Origin: Actinomycetota bacterium
GTDB taxonomy: Bacteria; Actinomycetota; Acidimicrobiia; Acidimicrobiales; MedAcidi-G1
Assembly (NCBI GenBank): GCA_902634555.1
Contig: CACPKO010000003.1
Span: 1 to 64,000 of the forward strand
Direction of reading: 5' to 3'
DNA length: 64,000 nt
This document shows positions 38,901 to 49,211 of the stretch, one piece after another. The stretch's first letter is position 1; each line of letters begins with the position of its first letter. Under the pieces are notes generated by a model. That model saw nothing but the letters and a program-made list of their open reading frames with translations. It was not told the origin of the DNA and made no database searches. The translations under genes and the position numbers were made by a program.

Positions 38901-39926
38901 ATGAAAAAAAAATCACTCTTTATCATTCTTTTATTAGCCGTAGTAATGATTTCAGCATGCGGAGAAGAAGAAGAGAGAACAGTCACTCTCTTAACTCACG
39001 ATTCTTTCTGGATATCAGAAGGGGTGTTTCAAGACTTCACTAAGCAGACAGGGGTAACAGTAGAACTGCAGATGGCAGGAGACACCGGCCAACTTTTAGC
39101 TTCAGCGATTCTGACTGCTAGTAACCCAGCAGCCGACGTCATATTCGGTATCGACAACACATTTCTTCAACGAGCTCTAGACGCAGAAATATTTTCTGCA
39201 TATGAATCCCCGGCACTAGTCCATATTCCGGAAGAAATTCAACTTGACTCGCAGCACAGAGTAACTCCCATAGATTTTGGAGATGTTTGTATTAATTACT
39301 GGATAGACAGTTTTGACGCAAACCTTCCAGTTCCGGAAAATCTAGATGATCTGATTAATCCAAAATATTATGGACAACTAGTGGTACAAAATCCTGAGAC
39401 TTCCTCTCCGGGACTGGCATTCTTATTGGCCACGATTGCAGAATACGGAGAGGATTGGGAAGCTTGGTGGGAAGCTCTAAAAAATAATGGGGTAACGGTT
39501 ACTTCGGGGTGGGAAGATGCCTATGAAGGAGAGTTTGTTGCTGGTGGTGGAGATCGTCCACTCGTAGTTTCTTATGCTTCAAGCCCGCCCGCTGAAGTGA
39601 TTTATTCTGAAATTCCTATTAATAGTCCTCCCACTGGCGTGCTAACTGACACTTGCTTTCGTCAAATTGAATTTGCGGGGATCGTAAATGGAGCAAATAA
39701 TCAAGAAAGTGCTGAAGCGTTAGTTGATTTTATGCTTTCAGAAAGATTCCAAGAAGATATACCGAATTCCATGTTGATGTTTCCGGCTTCGGTTAATGCA
39801 GAGTTGCCTCAAATATTTAGTGAATTTGCTGAAGTTGTTGAAACTCCTTACATGCTTGATCCAGAATTTATAGAAGAGAATCGAAACGATTGGACTGAAC
39901 GGTGGACTGAGATAGTGCTTCGATGA
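38901..39926 (+). CDS. thiB: Thiamine ABC transporter substrate-binding lipoprotein
   Basis: Lipobox VVMISACGEEE, VTLLTHDSFWISEGVFQDFTKQTGV, VSYASSPPAEVIY. True start at 38901; the track start at 38838 lies inside the riboswitch. Confidence 0.9.
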   Translation: MKKKSLFIILLLAVVMISACGEEEERTVTLLTHDSFWISEGVFQDFTKQTGVTVELQMAGDTGQLLASAILTASNPAADVIFGIDNTFLQRALDAEIFSAYESPALVHIPEEIQLDSQHRVTPIDFGDVCINYWIDSFDANLPVPENLDDLINPKYYGQLVVQNPETSSPGLAFLLATIAEYGEDWEAWWEALKNNGVTVTSGWEDAYEGEFVAGGGDRPLVVSYASSPPAEVIYSEIPINSPPTGVLTDTCFRQIEFAGIVNGANNQESAEALVDFMLSERFQEDIPNSMLMFPASVNAELPQIFSEFAEVVETPYMLDPEFIEENRNDWTERWTEIVLR

Positions 39927-41542
39927 CTCTTGTGAAAAAGCTTAGGTGGGTGGCTTTAGCCGCTATACCTGTTCTATTCATCGGGGCTTTCTTTTACTGG
40001 CCACTAATCAAAATTTTCAGCCACGCCTTAGGTGGCGAAGAAATAGAAGATTTTAAATCCCTACTTTTTAGCGGCTCGTTTCACCAGATTGCTTGGTTTA
40101 CCGTGTGGCAAGCCTTCCTCTCAACTGTATTGACGATGGTCTTAGCGCTTCCAACTGCATATTTGATGGCAAGGTATTCATTCCGAGGACGAAGAATATT
40201 TCAGATTGTCACGACTGTTCCTTTTGTGTTGCCGACGGTGGTAGTAGCTGGAGCGTTTACCGCCTTATTTGAAAGATTTGGGTTAGACGAAGGGGCTTTT
40301 CGACTTCGTCATACAGTTTGGGCGCTACTGGCTGCTCATGTCTTCTTTAACTTGGCTATAGCTATAAGGACAGTGAGCTCATTTTGGTCAGGCCTAGACC
40401 CAAGAATCGAAGAACAAGCGAAACTTTTAGGGGCCACCCCATGGCATATCTTTAGAAAAATCACATTCCCTAGACTTATTCCTGTTCTGGCAGCTGCATC
40501 TTCAATTGTGTTTTTATTCTGCTTAACTTCCTTCGGAGTAGTTCTTCTTCTAGCTGGGCCGACACGAGCCACAATAGAGACAGAAATTTGGAGACAAGCG
40601 ATTTGGAGAGGGGACATAGCAACTGCTTCTTCTCTAGCAGTTATTCAATTGGTTGCTGTTCTAGCCATGGTCCTTCTAATGAATTATCTACAAAGACGCC
40701 AAGCCGTTGTTGAAAACAGAATGGACTTTGTCTACGAAAAAGCACCAAGAAAACTTTTCGCAGGAAACATTTTCCTCTTGTTCGTGATGATAGGCCTACC
40801 AATCATCATTCTTTTCGAGAGCTCTCTAACGGTAGGAGACGGATATTCATTTCAGAATTTCGCATCACTAGCCGATCGTGTCACATTGGTCCCAGTGTCT
40901 GCGATAACGGCTTTGAAAAACTCATTACTTTTTGCTTTTGTTGCGACTATCTTCGCTTCGCTTCTTGGTTGCATAGCTTCATTTGTTGTCGTCCATGGGC
41001 GCCGGTGGGTTTCTAATTTGTTTGATATAGGCATGATGTTTCCCCTAGGAATATCAGCAGTTGTCCTAGGATTCGGAATGCTTATTTCCTTGGATGCTCC
41101 GCCTTTAGACCTTCGATCTTCTTGGATTTTGGTGCCAATAGCTCATTCACTCTTAGGAATCCCGTTTGTGATGCGTGCAGTGATTCCCACTTTACGGCGC
41201 ATTGACCCTTCCTTACGGGAGTCCGCAACTTTGTTGGGGGCTTCGCCACGACAAGTAAGTAGACATATTGATTTTCCCATAGCGCTCAGAGCACTCAGCG
41301 TGGGAGCAGCATTTGCGTTTGCAATTTCTATTGGAGAGTTTGGGGCCACTTCTTTTCTTCCTCGAAACCCAGACCGACTTACCGCCCCTTTAGTCCTCTT
41401 TCGTTTACTCGGAGCTCCCGGAGAAACTTTACGTGGTCAAGCCATGGCTTTAGCAGTGGTGTTAATGACAATTACAGCTTTGGCGGTCATACTCGTTGAA
41501 GGTTCATTTTTTAAAAAGGAAACAATTAGGAGCGATTTCTAA
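39923..41542 (+). CDS. thiP: Thiamine ABC transporter permease (two fused membrane domains)
   Basis: Two EAA loops: EEQAKLLGATPWHIFRKITFPRLIP and RESATLLGASPRQVSRHIDFPIALRA; between thiB and thiQ. Confidence 0.9.
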   Translation: MTLVKKLRWVALAAIPVLFIGAFFYWPLIKIFSHALGGEEIEDFKSLLFSGSFHQIAWFTVWQAFLSTVLTMVLALPTAYLMARYSFRGRRIFQIVTTVPFVLPTVVVAGAFTALFERFGLDEGAFRLRHTVWALLAAHVFFNLAIAIRTVSSFWSGLDPRIEEQAKLLGATPWHIFRKITFPRLIPVLAAASSIVFLFCLTSFGVVLLLAGPTRATIETEIWRQAIWRGDIATASSLAVIQLVAVLAMVLLMNYLQRRQAVVENRMDFVYEKAPRKLFAGNIFLLFVMIGLPIIILFESSLTVGDGYSFQNFASLADRVTLVPVSAITALKNSLLFAFVATIFASLLGCIASFVVVHGRRWVSNLFDIGMMFPLGISAVVLGFGMLISLDAPPLDLRSSWILVPIAHSLLGIPFVMRAVIPTLRRIDPSLRESATLLGASPRQVSRHIDFPIALRALSVGAAFAFAISIGEFGATSFLPRNPDRLTAPLVLFRLLGAPGETLRGQAMALAVVLMTITALAVILVEGSFFKKETIRSDF

Positions 41543-42522
41543 TGTTGAAAGTTGAGAACATAAAAGTTTCTTTTGATGGAATACAAGTTCTAGATGAATG
41601 CGCCCTAGAGGTTGGAGAAAGAGAGATCGTAGTACTGCTTGGCCCCTCTGGATGCGGGAAAAGTACGTTATTAAGGACAGTAGCTGGCTTAGAGAATCTA
41701 GAAACTGGGAAAATTGTGTGGAACGAAGAAGATATGACAATGGTCCCTCCACATAAGCGAGGTTTTGGGTTGATGTTCCAAAACCATGCCCTTTTCCCAC
41801 ACCGGAATGTTGAAGAGAATATTGACTTTGGTTTACAAATTCTTCAATTAAATAAAACTGAACGTCAACAAAGAGTCAAAGATTTGTTGAAAATGGTTGG
41901 TTTAGAAAAATTTGAAAAAAGAGAAATTGGTGGTTTGTCTGGAGGAGAAGCTCAAAGAGTTGCTCTTGCTAGATCACTCGCACCTAAACCACGACTTCTC
42001 ATGCTGGATGAACCCATGGCTTCACTTGATCGTGCACTTCGTGATCGATTATTAATTGACATATCAGATCTTTTGAGGGATTTGAATCAAGCAGCAATTT
42101 ACGTAACTCATGATCATGACGAAGCTTTTTCTATAGCTGACCGGATCGCAATTATGCATGAAGGAAAAATTGAGAGAATAGGTACCCCAAATGAAGTTTG
42201 GTTAGACCCTGGCTCTGAAACTGCAGCCCAGTGTATTGGTCATGAAAATTTCGTGAATCTCGACAGTTCTGGCAACTGTGCATTAGGAAAACTTGGGTCT
42301 GGACCCGGCACAGTTCTGATTCGCGAAGATGGAATTTCTGTAGTTTCAGAAAACACAGAAATAGTAGGTGAGGTCAAGTCAGCCACATTTCATGCTGGCT
42401 TAACCTTTATCAAGGTCCAAATTGGAGATCTCCAACTTTCAACTTCTACAGCAACGCCAGTAAAAATATCAGACCAGATAAATCTAGAGATTCTAAAAAC
42501 TGCAGTAGTCCCGTTACGTTAA
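41542..42522 (+). CDS. thiQ: Thiamine ABC transporter ATP-binding protein
   Basis: LLGPSGCGKSTLLR, LSGGEAQRVALARSL, LLMLDEPMASLDRALR; operon context. Confidence 0.9.
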   Translation: MLKVENIKVSFDGIQVLDECALEVGEREIVVLLGPSGCGKSTLLRTVAGLENLETGKIVWNEEDMTMVPPHKRGFGLMFQNHALFPHRNVEENIDFGLQILQLNKTERQQRVKDLLKMVGLEKFEKREIGGLSGGEAQRVALARSLAPKPRLLMLDEPMASLDRALRDRLLIDISDLLRDLNQAAIYVTHDHDEAFSIADRIAIMHEGKIERIGTPNEVWLDPGSETAAQCIGHENFVNLDSSGNCALGKLGSGPGTVLIREDGISVVSENTEIVGEVKSATFHAGLTFIKVQIGDLQLSTSTATPVKISDQINLEILKTAVVPLR

Positions 42523-44084
42523 AGAAATAGTTGCTTAAGCTTTTCCCTATCTACTTTCCCCATCGCATTCCGCGGCAACGAAGTGACTGTTTTTATCTCT
42601 TCAGGAACTTTATAGTGCGCCAATTGCTTATTTAATTGTGTAGATAGTTCAGAGACATCAAAGCCGCCCTGCACGATAATGGCGGCACAAACACGTTCTC
42701 CCAGCCGTTCATCAGGTACACCAATAACAGCAGCTTCAGTAATAGATGAAAAGGAGAGAAGTACCCTTTCAACTTCTGCAGGATAGATATTTGCTCCGCC
42801 ACGAACGACTAGATCACTAAGTCTTCCTACGATAGTTAGGTGATCATCTTCATCTTTTGAACCAATGTCTCCTGTATGAAGCATGTTTCCCCTTAACGCT
42901 TCCATGGTTTCTTCAGGCTTTCCCCAGTATCCAAGCATTGGTGACCACACTTCTCGCCACGGACCTTCTTTACGTGGGGAAATACAAATTTCCCCTACTT
43001 CGCCGATTGGAGCCTCTTTCCCATTTTCGTCAAAGATCCTTATTTCCACAGGATCAAGTGCATGTCCCGCTCCGTTTGAAACGCTCTTTCGCTCATGCCT
43101 TAGACGTGTTACCCCAGAAGGCGCTTCTGAAAGTCCATAACCAACAGTGCATGGGAAACCGAACTTCTTCTGCCAGTCATCTCTCAGCTCTTGCGGGGTG
43201 TGGCTAGCTCCGATAACCACACGATCAAGAGAGGAAAGATCTTCAGATTTGACGGTTACTGAATGCACGAGGTCGTATGCCTGCGTAGGAACGAGAAGAA
43301 GATTGTTCACCTCAGCGCTACGAATTTGTTCTGCCATCCCTGCAGCAGAAGATGGATTCAAAATAACTGATGTTGTTCCACGCATAAGAGAAAAAAGAGG
43401 ACCAATAACCAAGATGTTTAAAACCGTTAAAGACAATGCAGTTCCAGTTCTTTCATTCTCAGTTGGCGGATAGAGAGATCTGCTTGAAACTCCAGGCCAG
43501 AGAAGATTGTGCTGGCTGTGAACTGCTCCTTTAGGGCGTCCACTTGTTCCGCTCGTGTATGCGATGGCTGCGGGAGAGTGCGGATTTACTTCTCTTTTTG
43601 GCTCTTCATCAGCCGAATTAAAGAGATCAATCCAATCTGCTTCATTTGGCTTGATGACAATAGTCTTACAACCCTTTGACACATAGTTCTGCTCAGTAAT
43701 GAACAGAGACGCATCACAATCTTGGAGAATCCACTCGGTTTCATCTTGACTGAGATTCGAATTAGCCCCAACCCAGATAGCTCCCAGTCGTTGTGTGGCT
43801 AAGAAAATTTCAACCGGAATCGTACTATTTGAGAGCTGTACGACTACACGACAGCCAGTAGAACATCCTTGACTTAAGAGCCATCCCGCAACTAAAGAAA
43901 CACGGGACTCAAGTTCAAACCACTTAATTGTCACTTCTTGATGCTGCAAAGCAATTTTCTCTGGGTGTTCAGAAACACCGCAATCAAGAATGTCTGCTGT
44001 GCTCCAAGGGCCCTCTGGAGCAGATAACGGGTCTTCTCGAATTAATAAACCGCGAGTATCAACTCGAAGAGTTTCTTTTGTCAT
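42519..44084 (-). CDS. AMP-dependent acyl-CoA synthetase/ligase
   Basis: AIAYTSGTSGRPKGAVHSQ, LHTGDIGSKDEDDHLTIVGRLSDLVVRGGANIYPAEVE, PRNAMGKVDREKL. Confidence 0.93.
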   Translation of the reverse strand: MTKETLRVDTRGLLIREDPLSAPEGPWSTADILDCGVSEHPEKIALQHQEVTIKWFELESRVSLVAGWLLSQGCSTGCRVVVQLSNSTIPVEIFLATQRLGAIWVGANSNLSQDETEWILQDCDASLFITEQNYVSKGCKTIVIKPNEADWIDLFNSADEEPKREVNPHSPAAIAYTSGTSGRPKGAVHSQHNLLWPGVSSRSLYPPTENERTGTALSLTVLNILVIGPLFSLMRGTTSVILNPSSAAGMAEQIRSAEVNNLLLVPTQAYDLVHSVTVKSEDLSSLDRVVIGASHTPQELRDDWQKKFGFPCTVGYGLSEAPSGVTRLRHERKSVSNGAGHALDPVEIRIFDENGKEAPIGEVGEICISPRKEGPWREVWSPMLGYWGKPEETMEALRGNMLHTGDIGSKDEDDHLTIVGRLSDLVVRGGANIYPAEVERVLLSFSSITEAAVIGVPDERLGERVCAAIIVQGGFDVSELSTQLNKQLAHYKVPEEIKTVTSLPRNAMGKVDREKLKQLFL

Positions 44085-45583
44085 CGGAGTTGATGCCAGA
44101 GCATTCTTTCTTCAGCTTCTGGATCAAACAAAAGAGAACATTCATCGTCAAAGTTCATTACGGTTCTAGTTTCAGAGTCGTAAATTGGCCATTCTCCAAG
44201 TCTTTCAGTTGAAGGATTACCAACTTTTATGAAAGTAGCCCACGCATCGTGCATGATACGGGCAAGAGAGTCAGGTCGTGGCCCATCCCCAATAAAGAGA
44301 GTTACTCCAGGTCTATCTAAGACATTGAAGGTAAAAGGTATTTCTAGCGCGTGTGCTGCTCCCAACTGCCCGCCAAATGCTGTGGAATCCCAAGAAAATT
44401 TGTACATAAAGGTCTTGGAATCAAAAACTTCACGAGATTCTGCAACTCTCACTGCTGGTATTCGAAAAACCCAATCGGACGAAATAGCGCACCCAAGCCA
44501 ACCTGGTTCAACTTCGCCGAGACGTTTCTTGTAAACACTTTTGAAGTTCTCTGAATCTTTGGTGATTCGCTGTATATATCTCTCAGTAGTTTCATCATCA
44601 AAACTTGTTATTCCCCAAAGAGACATTTCATCCTCATTAGTGCCGATCAAAAGAGGGATATGGGAGCCAGCGCTTTCGCTGATTAGTTCAGAAGGAGGAA
44701 GTGGAAGAACTTCACCTCCCCAAGAAGGGTAAAAAGCATCAACACCGAAGTCTCTATTCTCATCATTGTCAATTACGCGGTGTTGCGCTTCAAGAATTTT
44801 AGAAACAGGAAGTGATCGAAGCTCATCTAAGCTTGGGTTATCAAGTTCAGCAAGAAAATTGTCAGCTATTGCTGAAGAATCTTCCGGGCTATGTATATGG
44901 TGTGCGGCCCCACTTTGGGCAATCGCTTGATGAAATAAACCATCAGTGACAGGAGAAGCTAATAGATTACAGACGCTAAACGCCCCAGCTGACTCGCCTC
45001 CTATAGTTACTTTTTCCGGGTCTCCTCCAAATACGGAAATATTTTCTTGAACCCATTCCAGCGCCGCTATTTGATCCATAGTTCCATGTAACCCTGAAGA
45101 AGTAAGAGTAGTTTCTTGAGGAAAACTTGAAGCGAGATTACAGAAACCCAAAGCTCCTAAGCGATAGTTGATTGAGACAGTGACGATGTCGTGGTTGGCT
45201 GCGAAAGAAGTTCCGTCATACCACGGGATAGCTCCCTGACCGGAAAGGTAGCCGCCACCATGGATCCATACGTAAACCGGGCGCTTTTTATTGTCAGCAT
45301 TTGGGGTTGTCACATTAAGCATTAAACAATCTTCGTCCCAAGGAACAGGAATACGATTCGTAAGTCCTTCCCCAGGAAGTTGCGGGGCGGCTTTCCCTGG
45401 TCGTTGAGCATCACGTATTCCATCCCATGGAATAGGTGACTGTGGAGGAGCAAACCTTAACTCTCCGGTCGGAGGCGCTGCATAGGGGATATCAAAAAAA
45501 GATTGAACTCCATGTCTATTACGCCCTTTAAGTAAACCTGAATGGATCTCTACTATTGGATCTTCTTGAGAGGTAAGTGACAT
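44081..45583 (-). CDS. Carboxylesterase type B family protein
   Basis: EDCLMLNVTTP, VYVWIHGGGYLSGQG, VTIGGESAGAFSVCNLLASP nucleophile elbow. Confidence 0.94.
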   Translation of the reverse strand: MSLTSQEDPIVEIHSGLLKGRNRHGVQSFFDIPYAAPPTGELRFAPPQSPIPWDGIRDAQRPGKAAPQLPGEGLTNRIPVPWDEDCLMLNVTTPNADNKKRPVYVWIHGGGYLSGQGAIPWYDGTSFAANHDIVTVSINYRLGALGFCNLASSFPQETTLTSSGLHGTMDQIAALEWVQENISVFGGDPEKVTIGGESAGAFSVCNLLASPVTDGLFHQAIAQSGAAHHIHSPEDSSAIADNFLAELDNPSLDELRSLPVSKILEAQHRVIDNDENRDFGVDAFYPSWGGEVLPLPPSELISESAGSHIPLLIGTNEDEMSLWGITSFDDETTERYIQRITKDSENFKSVYKKRLGEVEPGWLGCAISSDWVFRIPAVRVAESREVFDSKTFMYKFSWDSTAFGGQLGAAHALEIPFTFNVLDRPGVTLFIGDGPRPDSLARIMHDAWATFIKVGNPSTERLGEWPIYDSETRTVMNFDDECSLLFDPEAEERMLWHQLR

Positions 45584-46761
45584 CAGACTTTAAGGACCAA
45601 GGCTTCGCCTTGGCCTCCTCCGCCACATAGAGCTGCAGCACCGAGTCCGCCGCCTTGCCGTTTCAATTCAAGAGCAAGTGTTAAAGCAACTCGTGTACCC
45701 GACATTCCAATCGGATGTCCCAAAGCAATAGCGCCCCCGTTCACGTTCACGATGTCGTCTGGCACTCCGAGATCTTTAGTTGAAGCAAGTGCGACTGCAG
45801 CGAAAGCCTCGTTAATCTCAAAAAGTTCAAGATCAGAAAGGCTTAGATCAGTATTTTGTAAAGACTTTTTGATGGCGTTAGAAGGCTGGAAAAGCAAACT
45901 TGTATCAGGTCCTGCTACTTGTCCATGTGAAACGATTTCAGCCAAAGGCTCAACTCCTAAAGAGTTTGCATGATCCAAAGTAGTGACGATTACCGCCGCA
46001 GCTCCATCAGATATTTGTGAAGCGTTACCTGCAGTGATATTGCCGTTAGCTTCAAAAGCAGGAGCGAGCCGTCCAAGAGAATCCACATCAATATCTGAGC
46101 GAATACCTTCATCTTCTGCAACTACGAAGTCATCGCCATTCCGTGAAGGAATCACAACTGGGGTGATCTCATCTACAAATAAGCCATCTTTTTGTGCTTT
46201 AGCGGCACGCTCATGTGATTGAGCAGAGAATGTATCTTGTGCTTCTCTACTTAAATTGAGTTCTTGTGCGTAACGCTCAGTTGCTTCGCCCATTGCACAA
46301 TGCTCAATAGTGCAAGTTAAACCATCAAACATCATCGAATCGACGATGGTTCCATCTCCAATGCGATACCCCGAACGTGACTTCATCAATAAATGAGGAG
46401 CTTTACTCATAGATTCCATACCTCCGGCTACCACTACTTTTGCTTCTCCAAGACGAATCATTTGGGCAGCCAAGTGAATGGCGTGCATTCCTGAAAGACA
46501 GGCCCGGTTGAGCAGAGTAGAAGGCGCAGTTAACGGAATTCCAGCATCTACAGCTGCACGTCTTGCGGGCACTTGACCAATTCCAGCACTAATAACATTT
46601 CCCAAGTAGGTAAAGTCCACTTGTTCGCCACTTAGCCCAGCCCTATCTAATGCAGCCTCAATAGCGATCGAACCAAGGCTTGTTGCAGTCTGGTTTGAAA
46701 GAGCGCCTTGTAAGCGTCCAATTGGTGTTCGAGCACCATTAAGGATCACAATCGGGGACAC
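45583..46761 (-). CDS. Thiolase (acetyl-CoA C-acetyltransferase-like)
   Basis: LLNRACLSGMHAIHLAA active Cys, NVNGGAIALGHPIGMSGTRVALTL, AALCGGGGQGEALVL. Confidence 0.95.
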   Translation of the reverse strand: MSPIVILNGARTPIGRLQGALSNQTATSLGSIAIEAALDRAGLSGEQVDFTYLGNVISAGIGQVPARRAAVDAGIPLTAPSTLLNRACLSGMHAIHLAAQMIRLGEAKVVVAGGMESMSKAPHLLMKSRSGYRIGDGTIVDSMMFDGLTCTIEHCAMGEATERYAQELNLSREAQDTFSAQSHERAAKAQKDGLFVDEITPVVIPSRNGDDFVVAEDEGIRSDIDVDSLGRLAPAFEANGNITAGNASQISDGAAAVIVTTLDHANSLGVEPLAEIVSHGQVAGPDTSLLFQPSNAIKKSLQNTDLSLSDLELFEINEAFAAVALASTKDLGVPDDIVNVNGGAIALGHPIGMSGTRVALTLALELKRQGGGLGAAALCGGGGQGEALVLKV

Positions 46762-46867
46762 AGAAACTCCTGAAATTAAAACATCTATGGTCTAGTAAGT
46801 ACTTTGATTACTCTAACTGCCGTTCAGGCTTCTTGTTTATAGAAGAGCGTTACTGACTGTTATCTAT

Positions 46868-47344
46868 TTAGCCTTGGTAGAGGGTAAGCGAGTCATAGAG
46901 GACTGAAGGGACTTCTACTCCTTGAACATGGATAGCAACTTGCGAAGCTACAAGAGTTCCTTTTTTATGCTCACGAGCCTCTTTCAAGCGGCTTCTTGCT
47001 TGAAGCACTGATCCAGAGGGTACAGGGGCTAGAAATCGCAGACCATCAGCTCCGTAGTTCACAGCATTCCGGAATCCAGTTATACGGACTCTGTCATTCC
47101 AACTTATAGAAGCCACCAAACTCAAGGTAAAGAACCCATGGGCAATAGGACCACCAAATGGGCTTTCTGTCTTTGCTCTTTCAACATCAACGTGTATCCA
47201 CTGATGATCACCCGTTAATTCTGCAAAAGCATTGATTTTTTCTTGAGTCATTTCAAACTCTGGACCCCAGCCGCTCCACTCTTCAGTAGCCGCAGCTAGT
47301 AGGCCTTCAATGTCATCAAAAGCTATTTCCATCATGTCGCTCAC
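46868..47344 (-). CDS. MaoC-like (R)-specific enoyl-CoA hydratase/dehydratase
   Basis: FAELTGDHQWIHVDVERAKTESPFGGPIAHGFFTLSL hydratase 2 motif. Confidence 0.93.
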   Translation of the reverse strand: MSDMMEIAFDDIEGLLAAATEEWSGWGPEFEMTQEKINAFAELTGDHQWIHVDVERAKTESPFGGPIAHGFFTLSLVASISWNDRVRITGFRNAVNYGADGLRFLAPVPSGSVLQARSRLKEAREHKKGTLVASQVAIHVQGVEVPSVLYDSLTLYQG

Positions 47345-47385
47345 ACTCCAGTTATATTCTTATTCCTCTACCGTGCACGCAAAAC

Positions 47386-47419
47386 TATCCGCCCGTCAAG
47401 GCGGGCGAGCATATCCGCC
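47386..47419. promoter_or_regulatory. GC-rich hairpin flanked by direct repeat TATCCGCC in a divergent intergenic region
   Basis: TATCCGCC at 47386-47393 and 47412-47419; CGCCCG-tcaagg-CGGGCG at 47390-47407. Confidence 0.4.
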
Positions 47420-47443
47420 TCTAGAGTTTGAGGAAGAGAATTA

Positions 47444-49207
47444 GTGAAGGGAAAAATAAGCGTGAAAGAATCACCAGTTGACGAGCACTATCAAGCAGCT
47501 TGGGATGAGTTGACTGTGCCTGGCGCCCCTTTTGCTTGGTCAGTTAATGAAGTAAGAGGTGTACCTACACGGGTTTACGATGCTGCTCCACCAAATATGG
47601 CTTTAGTATGGGCTGCTTCTCTTGCTTACGCCGAAAATGATTATCTCATTTATGGCGATGAACGTATGACCTACGGAGAGGCACATGAAGCAGTAGATGC
47701 ATTGGCCGCATATCTCGTATCTGTAGGAGTGGGACATGGAGATCGAGTCGCCTTATCTATGAGGAATTACCCAGAATGGGCATTGGCTTACTGGGCTACG
47801 TTAAAGATTGGTGCTGCTGTCGTGGGCATGAATGCTTGGTGGACCGCATCAGAAATGGAATTTGGGCTTTCAGATAGCACTCCGAAAGTTCTGATAGCTG
47901 ATCAAGAGCGTCTTGAGAGAGTGCACTCAGAGCTAGAAGGATTAAGAGAAAATAATCGACTTCACATCATCGGTGTACGAGTAGAAGGAGATCTTCCTGA
48001 CGATGCAATTCATTGGGAAAACGCGATACAGAAAGCAGTTGAACTTCCTCCACTTCCTGAAATTGACATTAGCCCCGAAGATGATGTTTGTATTTTTTAC
48101 ACCTCTGGGACGACTGGTCGACCAAAGGGAGCGGTTTTAACTCATCGCGGGGCAGTCTCCAATCTTCTGAATCTTGGATTCTGGAATGCAGTAACCCTCA
48201 CAGCCGGGGCCAAAGCAGTGGCGGCAGGAGAAAACCCCTCCGGGTCGGATAAACAACCCGGAGAATCTAAACCAGGTTCTGTTCTCGCCGTTCCTCTGTT
48301 TCATGTGACTGGCTGTAATTGTTGCTTGCACCCAGTTACCGCTCAGGGGGGCCAGTTGATTCTCATGTATCGATGGGATGCCGGAGTAGCTCTTGAACTT
48401 ATAGAGAAAGAAAGGCCATCAACGTTTACTGGTGTTCCTACTATGGCCAGAGAATTGATCAACCATCCAGATTTTGAAAAAAGAGACACCTCGAGCCTTA
48501 GCCATTTAGGAGGTGGGGGAGCTGCTGTGCAACCTGACCTCGTGCATAAGATTGAAAAAAAGATTGAGGGTCGCCCTTCAACTGGATATGGACTCACTGA
48601 AGTTAATGGTGTAATAGCGATGAACTCAGCTCATTTCTTTACTGCCAAACCTGAATCTACTGGACCTGTTGTTCCAATTCTTGAGTCACGAATAGTAGGT
48701 GAAGACGGAAAGGATCAGGGAGTAGGCCAGTTAGGAGAGTTATGGGTTAGGGGAGGAAATGTATTTCGCGGCTATCTAAACCGGCCCGAAGCAAATGAAG
48801 AAATCCTTACTGACGGTTGGTTCCATACTGGTGATATCGGATATCTCGACGAAGACGGGTTCCTTTTCCTTGTTGATAGAGCGAAGGACATGGTTTTACG
48901 AGGTGGAGAGAACGTTTATTCAGCTGAAGTAGAAGCAGCCATTTACGAGCATCCCTCTGTAGCCGAAGCAGCAGTATTTGCAGTGCCTGATGAACGACTT
49001 GGCGAAGCCGTTGGAGTAGCAATAGTTCGCTTGCCTGGCACTGAATTAACTGCCAAAGAGCTTCAAGACCATGTACGCACATTAATAGCATCGTTCAAAG
49101 TTCCAGAACACATTTGGTTTAGAGAAGAAGCATTGCCTCGCAACGCAAATGGAAAATTTCTTAAGCGCGAATTGCGTGAAACCTTGATAGGAACACCAAC
49201 AGGGTAA
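47444..49207 (+). CDS. AMP-binding acyl-CoA synthetase
   Basis: CIFYTSGTTGRPKGAVLTH, FHTGDIGYLDEDGFLFLVDRAKDMVLRGGENVYSAEVE, PRNANGKFLKREL. Confidence 0.95.
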   Translation: MKGKISVKESPVDEHYQAAWDELTVPGAPFAWSVNEVRGVPTRVYDAAPPNMALVWAASLAYAENDYLIYGDERMTYGEAHEAVDALAAYLVSVGVGHGDRVALSMRNYPEWALAYWATLKIGAAVVGMNAWWTASEMEFGLSDSTPKVLIADQERLERVHSELEGLRENNRLHIIGVRVEGDLPDDAIHWENAIQKAVELPPLPEIDISPEDDVCIFYTSGTTGRPKGAVLTHRGAVSNLLNLGFWNAVTLTAGAKAVAAGENPSGSDKQPGESKPGSVLAVPLFHVTGCNCCLHPVTAQGGQLILMYRWDAGVALELIEKERPSTFTGVPTMARELINHPDFEKRDTSSLSHLGGGGAAVQPDLVHKIEKKIEGRPSTGYGLTEVNGVIAMNSAHFFTAKPESTGPVVPILESRIVGEDGKDQGVGQLGELWVRGGNVFRGYLNRPEANEEILTDGWFHTGDIGYLDEDGFLFLVDRAKDMVLRGGENVYSAEVEAAIYEHPSVAEAAVFAVPDERLGEAVGVAIVRLPGTELTAKELQDHVRTLIASFKVPEHIWFREEALPRNANGKFLKRELRETLIGTPTG

Positions 49208-49211
49208 ACAG

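Noticed and set aside
38771-38986. 71-aa minus-strand ORF over the TPP element
   Set aside because: Overlaps the riboswitch and thiB start; no protein-family signal.
42519-42522. 4-bp convergent overlap of thiQ and the acyl-CoA ligase gene
   Set aside because: Common in compact genomes; similar overlaps occur at 3336-3339, 17324-17327 and 56344-56361.
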